64,000 bases of DNA from contig CAKPRX010000001.1 of the NCBI GenBank assembly GCA_934183135.1, positions 1 through 64,000 on the forward strand. The letters are read 5' to 3'. Below are positions 27,145 to 34,967 of this stretch, in pieces. Under the pieces are notes generated by a model, which was not told where the DNA came from, made no database searches, and saw only the letters and a list, made by a program, of their open reading frames with translations. Source of the stretch: an uncultured Prevotella sp. Its GTDB lineage: Bacteria; Bacteroidota; Bacteroidia; Bacteroidales; Bacteroidaceae. The first letter of the stretch is position 1; every line of letters begins with the position of its first letter. The translations under genes and the position numbers were made by a program.

Positions 27145-28347
27145 ATGGACACAGAACAGCTTTCGGTCCCCAAGAAGACCATCGTGGGCATCCAGTTTCT
27201 CTTCGTAGCCTTCGGCGCTACGGTGCTGGTGCCCCTGCTCATCGGCATCGACCCGGCCACGGCCCTCTTCACGGCCGGCGTGGGCACCTTTATCTTCCAC
27301 TTTGTCACCAGGGGGCGTGTGCCCATCTTCTTAGGCAGCTCGTTTGCCTTCATAGCGCCTATCCTGGCTGCCACACAGCAGTGGGGGCTGCCCGGCACCC
27401 TGGCCGGACTGACCAGTGTGTCGTTAGTGTACTTCGTCATCAGCGCCCTGGTCAAGTGGCAGGGCCGACGGCTGCTGGACAGGCTCTTCCCGCCCATCGT
27501 GATAGGACCCGCCATCATCCTGATAGGCCTGTCGCTGTCGGGCAGCGCCGTAAACATGGCCAAGACCAACTGGGTACTGGCGTTCTGCTCGCTCTTCACG
27601 GCCATCCTGGTGCTCACCTTCTGCCGCGGACTGATAAAGTTAGTGCCCATCATCGCGGGTGTGGCAGTGGGCTACATCGTGGCGCTGTTCATGGGCGAGG
27701 TAGACTTCTCGGGCGTGGCGTCGGCCTCCTGGGTGGCCTGCCCTGTACACTTGGACACCATCACGCACTTCAGCTGGAGCCCGTTCCTGTACATGATACC
27801 GGTGGCCATAGCCCCGGTACTGGAGCATACAGGCGACGTCTACGTGGTAAGCGCCGTGGCAGGCAAGGACTTTGTCAAGGAGCCCGGACTGCACCGCACC
27901 ATGCTCGGCGACGGACTGGCCTGCCTGGTATCGGCCTTCTTGGGCGGCCCACCCGAGACCACCTACTCTGAGGTTACGGGGGCCATGTCTATCACCAAGG
28001 TGACCAGCCCGGCGGTGATACGCATATCGGCGGCCACGGCTATCTGCTTCTCGGTAGTGGGCAAGCTGAGCGCCCTGCTGCAGTCCATCCCGCAGGCCGT
28101 GCTGGGCGGCATCATGCTGCTGCTCTTCGGTACGATAGCCAGTGTGGGCGTTCAGAACCTGATGCAGCACCGCGTGGACATGAACGATACCCGTAACGTA
28201 ATCATCGCCTCGGTGATGCTCACCATGGGCCTGGGCGGTGCCGTGCTGTCATCGGGCAGCTTTGCCATATCGGGCATAGGCTTAGCCGCCGTAGTGGGCG
28301 TGGTGCTCAACCTGGTTCTGCCGCAGACCCGCAAGAAGCAGGAGTAG
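27145..28347 (+). CDS. Uracil/xanthine permease (NCS2 family)
   Basis: 400 residues, about 12-14 membrane helices. Start ATG 27145 (MDTEQLSVPKKTIVGIQFLFVAFGATVLVPLLIG), just after the promoter box; an upstream extension would cross it. Family marks: GSSFAFIAPI, the central IPVAIAPVLEHTGDVYVVS with the key Glu/His, and LGGPPETTYSEVTGAMSITKV. These resemble UraA (uracil) more than xanthine carriers, since the GxExTGD-type segment reads LEHTGD. Inner-membrane H+ symporter for nucleobase salvage. The stop is 35 bases before repeat copy A. Confidence 0.9.
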   Translation: MDTEQLSVPKKTIVGIQFLFVAFGATVLVPLLIGIDPATALFTAGVGTFIFHFVTRGRVPIFLGSSFAFIAPILAATQQWGLPGTLAGLTSVSLVYFVISALVKWQGRRLLDRLFPPIVIGPAIILIGLSLSGSAVNMAKTNWVLAFCSLFTAILVLTFCRGLIKLVPIIAGVAVGYIVALFMGEVDFSGVASASWVACPVHLDTITHFSWSPFLYMIPVAIAPVLEHTGDVYVVSAVAGKDFVKEPGLHRTMLGDGLACLVSAFLGGPPETTYSEVTGAMSITKVTSPAVIRISAATAICFSVVGKLSALLQSIPQAVLGGIMLLLFGTIASVGVQNLMQHRVDMNDTRNVIIASVMLTMGLGGAVLSSGSFAISGIGLAAVVGVVLNLVLPQTRKKQE

Positions 28348-28382
28348 GGGGCAACATAGCCCCTATCGCCGTTACGGACATG

Positions 28383-28949
28383 GGAAAAACAGCGAAAAAC
28401 CTTTACACGCGACTGTATATTTATGCAAAACCCGAGGCATTTTTGTATAAATATACAGTCGTAATGGCCGCTTTTCGGGGCGCAATTTCCAGATTTTTTC
28501 AACAATCCAGGACTGTTTTCGGGGGCTTCGGGGCCGTTTGGGGGCATCACGAGGGCCGCAAAAGTAACAACCTTTTACAAAATAGGGGCGTTCGGCACCT
28601 TTTTCGCCGCTATTTTCGCCTCTTCCGAGGACTGTTTTTCGAGTCGCCGCGACGGTCATTTTTTTGCCCGCGATGGTCATTACGTTTCTAATGACCATCG
28701 CGGGCAAAAAAATGACCGCTTCCAGGCAGTCTGAAAAAGCCCATTTCTGTTGCCGCCACCACCTCGGCGAGCGTACAGACAAGCCACAGAAGCCCGAAAA
28801 GCCCTCACCCGAGGCCGAAAGACCAAAAATGTATATTTATACACTTTCGGAAAAAACTTTACGAAGCAGATTAGCGGACAGGAAGTCTGCGCCTGCACCC
28901 AGGCAGCGCTTTTTACTTTTTTACCCTTTTACCTTTTTACCTTTCAAAG
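28383..28949 (+). repeat. Long intergenic palindromic repeat, copy A
   Basis: Order: GAAAAACAGCGAAAAACCTT lead; hairpin P1 with arms 28410-28430 and 28441-28461 (21 bp, one mismatch); ~190-base spacer containing a conserved CAAAAGTAACAACCTTTTAC; hairpin P2 (28653-28718); ~110-base spacer; palindrome P3 ATGTATATTTATACA near 28829-28843; a pyrimidine tail of CTTTTTACC-type repeats ending CTTTCAAAG. Copies B (37170) and C (56111) share this order and exact spacing. No transposase is inside. Non-autonomous element or structured RNA are both open. Confidence 0.9.
28653..28718. repeat. P2 hairpin of copy A: perfect 30-bp arms
   Basis: 28653-28682 is the exact complement of 28689-28718 with a 6-base loop CGTTTC. 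The arm reads CGGTCA, seven T, GCCCGCGATGGTCATTA. In copies B and C GCCCGCG becomes GCTCGCG and the other arm changes to match. Confidence 0.95.
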
Positions 28950-29093
28950 CCCTTTTTGTCTTTTCGCTCTTTTACTTTTAAAAAAACAGGGGGCTGGTGG
29001 CGCTTATTACAAATAATATGCGTAATTTTGGGAACCATTACGACAGCCCTGCTGTCCATGGGTCAACTCTAAACTACGAATGTTGTACAGCTT

Positions 29094-30248
29094 ATGACCA
29101 CTTCGGATATACTCTACTCAGATGCCTGCCTGATATTCATCATCGTGGGCGTGGTATGCGCCACCGTGCGATGGGCCCACATGTGCCGCCCTTACGCCGA
29201 CGAGGCTTCCTTCTTCTACCCGGCCCGCAGGCAGGTCACCTTCTTCTTCGCGGCGGTGCTCATGCAGTTTCCCTATCTGCTGCAGCCTGCCGACGACGCC
29301 ACCATGACCTACATCAGGATATGGGGAGTGGTCTACTACCCCGTATGCTTTGCCATGCTCTTCCTGCGCTACTTCAGGGGACGGCAGCTGGCGGGGCACA
29401 TCAGCTGGCTGTACTTCGGCCTGCCCATGCTGATGCTCACGGCCATGATGGTGGCCGTAGTGGTTACCGACGGCACATGGATAGAGCGCCACATGGCGGC
29501 GCTGAGCTGCACCGGAGGGGCCGTGAGCATACTGCTGTCGGTGCGCCTCATCCGCATATCGGCCTGGATGAAACGGAGCGTAGACAACTATCACCGCGCC
29601 AACTACGCTACCGAGGCCGACTTCCCTTACAGGTTTGCCCGAAAGGTGCTGGTACTGCCCATGATATGGATAGCCCTCATGTGGGTGGTGTTCCTGACAG
29701 GCAGCCGCCCGCTCAAGCTGGCCACAGACCTGCTGCTGTCCGCCTGGATGGTACACTTCCTCTGCATAATACTGCACCCACAGCGCATGCCACGCCAGGC
29801 AGGAGCCGAACAGTACATCCGGGAGATAGAGGAAGAGGCCAAGAAGCAGGCCGAACAGGCGGCCACCGCCACCGACGACCTGGCTATGGGCCGCGGAGCC
29901 GCCGCCGACAGCACGCCGGCAGCCTATACCGATGAGGTGAGAGACCAGGTGATAGCCATCATACTGCGCCGGTACCGCGAGCCCCACCTGCTGAAGACCG
30001 AGGTACTGGCCGATGTGGGCCGCGGGCTCACGGCACCCGCCAGCAGGTTCATCGCCAGCATAGGGTACTACACCCTCATCAACATGTTCCGCCTGCGCCA
30101 CGCCGAGCTTTACGCGGCGGCTCACCCAGAGGCCAAGCAGGCCGAGGTGGCGGCAGCGTCGGGCTACCTGTCTGACCAGGCGCTGAGCCGGGCCCGGCAC
30201 AACGTTACAGCCATAGACCCCTCCTTCGTGGCAGGGGTCAGACTGTGA
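29094..30248 (+). CDS. Seven-helix membrane protein with C-terminal AraC-like helix-turn-helix
   Basis: 384 residues. About seven hydrophobic segments lie in residues 8-235 (ACLIFIIVGVVCATVRW, VTFFFAAVLMQFPYLL, GVVYYPVCFAMLFLRYF, YFGLPMLMLTAMMVAVVV, CTGGAVSILLSVRLI, LVLPMIWIALMWVVFL, LLLSAWMVHFLCIIL). After a charged coiled stretch (EIEEEAKKQAEQAATATDD) the last ~100 residues resemble a degenerate AraC double HTH: IGYYTLINMFRLRHAELY and EVAAASGYLSDQALSRARH. Such membrane-bound one-component regulators occur in Bacteroidales; the signal is unknown. Promoter TAATTTTG at 29023. First gene after repeat A and upstream of the signalling operon. Confidence 0.75.
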   Translation: MTTSDILYSDACLIFIIVGVVCATVRWAHMCRPYADEASFFYPARRQVTFFFAAVLMQFPYLLQPADDATMTYIRIWGVVYYPVCFAMLFLRYFRGRQLAGHISWLYFGLPMLMLTAMMVAVVVTDGTWIERHMAALSCTGGAVSILLSVRLIRISAWMKRSVDNYHRANYATEADFPYRFARKVLVLPMIWIALMWVVFLTGSRPLKLATDLLLSAWMVHFLCIILHPQRMPRQAGAEQYIREIEEEAKKQAEQAATATDDLAMGRGAAADSTPAAYTDEVRDQVIAIILRRYREPHLLKTEVLADVGRGLTAPASRFIASIGYYTLINMFRLRHAELYAAAHPEAKQAEVAAASGYLSDQALSRARHNVTAIDPSFVAGVRL

Positions 30249-30342
30249 GTCCGAACGGGCGTCTGGGGCAGCGAGGGTTGCTTTTCGTCGCCCCCGGAAA
30301 ACATTTTATGACAAAAAGGGCAGTGTTTTGCCTTTTTATTTG

Positions 30343-30350
30343 TATATTTG
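30343..30350 (+). promoter_or_regulatory. Promoter -7 box for the PP2C-(p)ppGpp operon
   Basis: TATATTTG matches TAnnTTTG, 46 bases before the ATG at 30396. Confidence 0.5.
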
Positions 30351-30395
30351 TACATTCGTAAATCATAGATACCAAGACCATAAACTACAGACAAC

Positions 30396-32786
30396 ATGAA
30401 GGGGAAGTTGGAAAAGATAGACATGAGCCGCTCCTTTACCACCAAGATGTGCTTCTGGATGCTGGTCACCTCACTCTGCGTATTCCTGATATGCTTTGGC
30501 ACCGCCCAGTGGTTTGCCCAGCGGCAGATGCTGGCCGACGGCCACCAGAAGGCCAACCTGGAGCTGGACAAGGCCCTCCAGTACATAGACGAGGAGATGA
30601 CGGAGATAGAGACGGCGGCCAAGAACTTTGAGAGTATGCTTCCGCGCGACGAGGTGCCCACACCCGACAAGGTGTACAGCCTCTGCCGCAAGTTTCTGAC
30701 TACCAATCCCGGCATACAGGGCGTGGCCATGGGCTTCGAGCCCGGCGTCTACGCTCAGTACCCTCACGGGTTCGCGCCCTACATGATGCGCCAGGCCGAC
30801 GGCAGCTACAAGACCACCCTGCTCAACGAGCACTACAACTACCGCGACAAGGAGTGGTACCGCGCCACACGGCAGGCCGACTCGGCACGGTGGTCCAATC
30901 CGTTTACCGAGGTCAACGGCAACGTCATCTGCAGCTACTGCATGCCACTGCACAACTCGGCGGGACAGCTGCTGGGTGTCCTGGCGGTCGACCTGTCGCT
31001 CGAGGAACTCACCGAGCACGTCCAGAAAATCAAGCCATACCCCAGCTCGTTCCTCACGGTCATGGACCGCGACCTCAACTTCGTGGTTCATCCCGACAAG
31101 CACCTCTTGCTGCGCGGCAACCCACTCAAGGTACTCGACCGCGGCAAGTACGAGGTCAACGAAACGATATTCATAGACATCAAGAACCGCGTCAGGGGCA
31201 AAGGGGCGTTCGGCGAACAGGGTGCCCGCAAGTTTCTCTACTACGCGCCCATCAACCGCGCCGGATGGACGGCCACCCTCGAGTGCGCGCAAGACGAGAT
31301 TTTAGCTGACGCCAACGCCATCCGCCGGCAGATGATCGTCATCTCCATACTCGGCATAATGGCCCTGGTAGGCGCCACGGTATCGGTGATGCGCCGGTTC
31401 CTGCGGCCCATACGGCTGTATGCCCTGGCAGCACGGTCCATAGCCGACGGCAACTTTCACACCCATCTGCCCAAGATGCGCGACCACAATGAGCTGTGGC
31501 GCCTGGGCAACTCGCTCGACTACATGCAGCACTCGCTGGACCGCTACGTGGCCGAACTGCGCGAGACTACCCGTGAGAAGGGCCGCATAGAGAGCGAACT
31601 CAACATAGCAAGCCAGATACAGATGGCCATGATACCTAAGATATTCCCCCCTTACCCTGACCGCGACGACGTAGACATATACGGTACGCTCATACCGGCC
31701 AAGGCCGTGGGCGGCGACCTGTATGACTTCTTCCTGAGAGACGAGAAACTGTTCTTCTGCATAGGCGACGTGTCCGGCAAGGGCGTCCCGGCATCGCTGG
31801 TGATGGCCGTTACGCGCAGCCTGGTTCGCATCGTGGCTGCCCGCGAGAGTCATCCAGACCGTATTATATCGGCTCTTAACGAGTCAATGGCCGACATGAA
31901 CGAGTCCAACATGTTCGTTACCATGTTCATGGGTGTGCTCGACCTGCCCACAGGGCGCTTCCGCTACTGCAACGCAGGTCACAACGCACCTGTACTCCTA
32001 TCACCCGGCCAGGGCGAGGTACAGATGCTCGACGTATTGCCCAACTTGCCGGTAGCCGTGATACCCGGCACCAAGTTCGTGGGCCAGGAGACGGTCATTC
32101 CCACGGGCACCACTATCTTCCTGTACACCGACGGGCTCACCGAGGCCGAGAACAGCCAGAAAGAACTCTTCGGCGACGGCCGTATGCTGGCCCAGCTGCG
32201 CGCCACGGCACACGCCACGGCCCGGGAGCAGGTAGAGGGCATGCTGCAAGCCGTACACGCCCACGTGGGCGACGCCGAACAGAGCGACGACCTTACCATG
32301 CTCAGCGTCAGATATAAGCGAATACATCGCGAAACGAAGTACTACAAACAGCTGCTGTTCAAGAACAACGTCAGCGAGACGCCTAAGCTGGCCGTATTCA
32401 TGGACGACATCATCGGCGAGATAGGCATCAGCAACCCGCTGGCATCGAGCCTGAACCTGGCACTCGAAGAGGCTATCGTCAACGTGATGAACTACGCCTA
32501 CCCCACGGGCACCACGGGCGACATCATGCTCGAGACATTTGCCAACGATGCCCGCATCAAGTTTGTCATTACCGACAGCGGCGCGCCCTTCGACCCCACG
32601 GCGGCCGAGGAGGTCGACCCGACGGCCAGCCTGGACGACAGGCCCATCGGGGGGCTGGGCATATTCTTAGTGCGCAACATTATGGACTCGGTAAACTACG
32701 AGCGGGTAGACGGCAAGAACGTGCTCACCCTGCGCAAGAACTTCGGCCCCGGCACCAAGCTCAACATAGTTAACAAAAAGCAATAA
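30396..32786 (+). CDS. Membrane PP2C (SpoIIE-type) phosphatase fused to an anti-sigma-type HATPase
   Basis: 796 residues. Helix 1 at about 19-38, a periplasmic Cache-like sensor to ~305, helix 2 at ~312-333, HAMP (RRFLRPIRLYALAARSIADGN), a coiled linker ending SELNIASQIQMAMIPK, then PP2C/SpoIIE (~420-640: AVGGDLYDFF, IGDVSGKGVPASLVMAV, CNAGHNAPVLL, LYTDGLTEAEN) and an RsbW-like HATPase (~650-790: NLALEEAIVNVMNYAYP, ITDSGAPFDP, GGLGIFLVRNIMD). The family acts on phospho-STAS proteins; one is encoded at 34611. Carrying phosphatase and kinase-like domains in one chain makes it a self-contained switch input. First gene of a tight operon (6-base gap to the next). Confidence 0.9.
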   Translation: MKGKLEKIDMSRSFTTKMCFWMLVTSLCVFLICFGTAQWFAQRQMLADGHQKANLELDKALQYIDEEMTEIETAAKNFESMLPRDEVPTPDKVYSLCRKFLTTNPGIQGVAMGFEPGVYAQYPHGFAPYMMRQADGSYKTTLLNEHYNYRDKEWYRATRQADSARWSNPFTEVNGNVICSYCMPLHNSAGQLLGVLAVDLSLEELTEHVQKIKPYPSSFLTVMDRDLNFVVHPDKHLLLRGNPLKVLDRGKYEVNETIFIDIKNRVRGKGAFGEQGARKFLYYAPINRAGWTATLECAQDEILADANAIRRQMIVISILGIMALVGATVSVMRRFLRPIRLYALAARSIADGNFHTHLPKMRDHNELWRLGNSLDYMQHSLDRYVAELRETTREKGRIESELNIASQIQMAMIPKIFPPYPDRDDVDIYGTLIPAKAVGGDLYDFFLRDEKLFFCIGDVSGKGVPASLVMAVTRSLVRIVAARESHPDRIISALNESMADMNESNMFVTMFMGVLDLPTGRFRYCNAGHNAPVLLSPGQGEVQMLDVLPNLPVAVIPGTKFVGQETVIPTGTTIFLYTDGLTEAENSQKELFGDGRMLAQLRATAHATAREQVEGMLQAVHAHVGDAEQSDDLTMLSVRYKRIHRETKYYKQLLFKNNVSETPKLAVFMDDIIGEIGISNPLASSLNLALEEAIVNVMNYAYPTGTTGDIMLETFANDARIKFVITDSGAPFDPTAAEEVDPTASLDDRPIGGLGIFLVRNIMDSVNYERVDGKNVLTLRKNFGPGTKLNIVNKKQ

Positions 32787-32792
32787 CACACT

Positions 32793-33935
32793 ATGACCAA
32801 GGATTACGACAAACTGGGACTGGGCAGCCAGCTCATCTTTGACGAGTATATGGACAAGCGCCCGGTACTGGACCGCATGAAGCAGGTAGTGCTGGACCGC
32901 ATACGACAGACTATACGCGACAACCACTTGCAAGTAACGGCCATAGAGGCTCGGGTAAAGACACCGGAGAGCCTCGTGGGCAAGCTGATACGCAAGGGGT
33001 ACAAGTACCAGTCGATAGCAGACATCACCGACCTCATGGGGGCGCGCATCATCACCCTCTTCAGCGACGACGTGGACCGCGTGGCCGCGCTTATGGGCAA
33101 CATGTTTGACATAGACTGGGCCAACTCGACCGACAAGCGCAAGGTTCACGACCTGGACAGCTTCGGCTACAACTCCCTGCACTACATCTGCCGCATCCCC
33201 GAGAGCCTGTACAGCGACCCCGACTGTCCCGAAATCAACCAGACGAGCTTCGAGATACAGATGCGGTCGACCCTGCAGCATGCCTGGGCGGCCATGGACC
33301 ACGACATAGGTTACAAGAGCGAGATAGAGACCCCTCCGGAGTACATGCGCATGTTCGGCCGACTGGCCGGACTGCTCGAGCTGGCCGACGAGGAGTTCTC
33401 GCGCATCCGCATCAGCGTGGCCGACTACCGGCGGCGTATGGAGACGCTGCTGCAAGCCGGCGAGCTGTCGCAGGTAAAACTCGACGGCGACACCTTTGCC
33501 AGCTATATAGACCAGAAGCCCTTCGACAGCCTCATGCGGCGCATCAAGGCCATCAACCAGGCCGAGGTTCGCGAGATGTCGTTTGTCCCCTACTTCCCCC
33601 TGATACGCGAGATGGGCATGGAGACCCTCCAGGACGTGGCCGACTTCATCCGCGACAACGAGGAAGACGCTTACCAGTTTGCCCTGAGCCAGCTGTCCAA
33701 GACCGACATAGACATCGTGGCGTCTACCATCGGTCTCCAGGACCTGCTCATAGTGGCCACCCTGAAGAACGGAGGCGGCCGCCTGGGCGTAAAGCATATC
33801 TATGACGTGGTGCAGGGCGAGTCCGAGCACAACGTGGCCCTGGCCGACATGGCCCTGTACCAGGCCAGCAACCTGCCGTTTATGACTAATATAAATAATG
33901 TACCCACCGACGGCGAGACGACGGCCCATGTCTGA
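32793..33935 (+). CDS. Stand-alone RelA/SpoT-domain (p)ppGpp synthetase
   Basis: 380 residues with the synthetase fold and no N-terminal HD domain. Catalytic features look intact: ARVKTPESLVGKLIRKG (RxKxxxSxxxK, ~54-64), DLMGARIITLF (~80), FGYNSLHYICR (~124) and FEIQMRSTLQHAWAAMDHD (E-x-Q, ~153). It should transfer pyrophosphate from ATP to GTP/GDP. The C-terminal ~180 residues are helical and lack TGS/ACT domains; they include a repeated-looking DEEFSRIRISVADYRRRMET. Longer than typical small alarmone synthetases (~200-250 residues). Sits directly between the PP2C gene and an HD hydrolase gene. A toxic synthetase neutralised by its neighbour is an alternative. Confidence 0.85.
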   Translation: MTKDYDKLGLGSQLIFDEYMDKRPVLDRMKQVVLDRIRQTIRDNHLQVTAIEARVKTPESLVGKLIRKGYKYQSIADITDLMGARIITLFSDDVDRVAALMGNMFDIDWANSTDKRKVHDLDSFGYNSLHYICRIPESLYSDPDCPEINQTSFEIQMRSTLQHAWAAMDHDIGYKSEIETPPEYMRMFGRLAGLLELADEEFSRIRISVADYRRRMETLLQAGELSQVKLDGDTFASYIDQKPFDSLMRRIKAINQAEVREMSFVPYFPLIREMGMETLQDVADFIRDNEEDAYQFALSQLSKTDIDIVASTIGLQDLLIVATLKNGGGRLGVKHIYDVVQGESEHNVALADMALYQASNLPFMTNINNVPTDGETTAHV

Positions 33936-33965
33936 GCCCGAGCCACCGACCAGAAAACGACATGT

Positions 33966-34541
33966 ATGAAAAATCAATTCTTAGATACCAGCCTCTTTGA
34001 CCGGGCAGTGATGTTTGCCACCATGGCCCACGCGGGCACCGAGCGCAGGTGCAAGGGCTATCCCTACATCATCCACCCGTTAGAGGCGGCGGCCATAGTG
34101 GCCACGATGACGGCCGACCAGGACATACTGGCCGCGGCCGTGCTGCACGACACCATCGAGGACACCACCGCGACCGTGGCCGACCTGGAGCGCGAGTTCG
34201 GCAAGCGCATAGCAGCCTTAGTGGTGGCCGAGACCGATGACAAGTGTGCGCCCGACGGCACTCCCCTGGACTGGCATGAGCGCAAGCAGCGCGACATAGA
34301 CCATCTGGCAGCGGCCCCGCAGGACGTGAAGATGGTGGCCCTGGGCGACAAGCTGTCCAACATGAGGGCCATAGCGCGCGACTATGCCGTCAAGGGCGAC
34401 GAGCTGTGGTCCATGTTCCACGCCAAGGACAAGGCTACGCACGCCTGGCGTTACCGGGCGCTGCGCGATGCCCTCAGCTCGCTCCAGGGAACGGCGGCCT
34501 TCAGCGAGTTCGACCACCTGGTGCGCCAGGTCTTCGGCTAA
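33966..34541 (+). CDS. Stand-alone HD-domain (p)ppGpp hydrolase (MESH1/SpoT-like)
   Basis: 191 residues. SpoT hydrolase motifs are intact: GYPYIIHPLEAAAIV (His), AAVLHDTIEDTTATV (HD and ExD), VALGDKLSNMRAIA (D...N). The length and lack of other domains match small alarmone hydrolases, which need Mn2+ to remove the 3' pyrophosphate. Starts 30 bases after the synthetase gene. Together they split between two proteins what SpoT/Rel carries in one; alternatively the hydrolase is an antidote to the synthetase. The full-length Rel expected of a Bacteroidales is not in this window. Confidence 0.85.
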   Translation: MKNQFLDTSLFDRAVMFATMAHAGTERRCKGYPYIIHPLEAAAIVATMTADQDILAAAVLHDTIEDTTATVADLEREFGKRIAALVVAETDDKCAPDGTPLDWHERKQRDIDHLAAAPQDVKMVALGDKLSNMRAIARDYAVKGDELWSMFHAKDKATHAWRYRALRDALSSLQGTAAFSEFDHLVRQVFG

Positions 34542-34610
34542 CCCATCGGCCGCCGCTACCACCACCCCACCCCCCAATACCCAATCAAGAAACTATAACT
34601 ACACAAGGAT

Positions 34611-34916
34611 ATGAAAATAGAAATCACAGAAGCGCAAAACGAGGTGCGCGTCCTCTTAGAGGGACGCCTGGACACAGCTGCGGCCGTAGAGGTGGCCGCC
34701 GACTTTAAGAGCCTGAGCGAGAAGGCCGACAAGGCCATCGTGCTCGACTGCTCGCAGTTAGAGTATATCAGCTCGTCGGGGCTGCGGCTTTTCATCGGAC
34801 TGCGCAAGGACAGCGCCGCCAAGGGCGGAAAGGTCATCGTGGAGCGCATGAACGACGACATACGCAACGTGTTTACCATGACGGGCTTCCTCAGCCTCTT
34901 TGAGATAAGGGACTAA
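34611..34916 (+). CDS. STAS-domain anti-anti-sigma-type protein
   Basis: 101 residues, a single STAS domain like SpoIIAA/RsbV. MKIEITEAQNEVRVLLEGRLDTAAA is the family start; the phosphoacceptor loop is LEYISSSGLRLFIGL, with Ser55 in the place of the phosphorylated Ser and Ser54 where Asp is usual. The obvious partners are the phosphatase and HATPase domains encoded at 30396. In classical partner switching the dephosphorylated form frees a sigma factor from its kinase-type anti-sigma; the Bacteroidetes target is unknown and no sigma gene is nearby. Confidence 0.9.
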   Translation: MKIEITEAQNEVRVLLEGRLDTAAAVEVAADFKSLSEKADKAIVLDCSQLEYISSSGLRLFIGLRKDSAAKGGKVIVERMNDDIRNVFTMTGFLSLFEIRD

Positions 34917-34967
34917 GCCCCCACACAGACTGACAGGACAGACATACACACCATTCAGACACCGATA

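Larger units (their letters stand above)
28348..29093. other. 746-base intergenic region containing repeat copy A
   Basis: Mostly repeat copy A (28383-28949). The last 144 bases are unique and include TAATTTTG at 29023-29030, a -7 box for the membrane AraC-like gene. No coding gene is supported. Confidence 0.75.

Noticed and set aside
28152-28691. Reading frames inside the long repeats on both strands (shared phrases such as RKSNNLLQNRG and FCINIQSRV) that could be small proteins
   Set aside because: Substitutions between copies A and B fall about equally on all three codon positions by hand count, copy C has compensating frameshifts, and the frames run out of the element into unrelated sequence. 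Length conservation is better explained by structure.
28653-28718. Insertion-sequence ends, from the long perfect palindrome
   Set aside because: Only 6 bases separate the arms, no transposase is near, and no target duplication was seen at the element boundaries.
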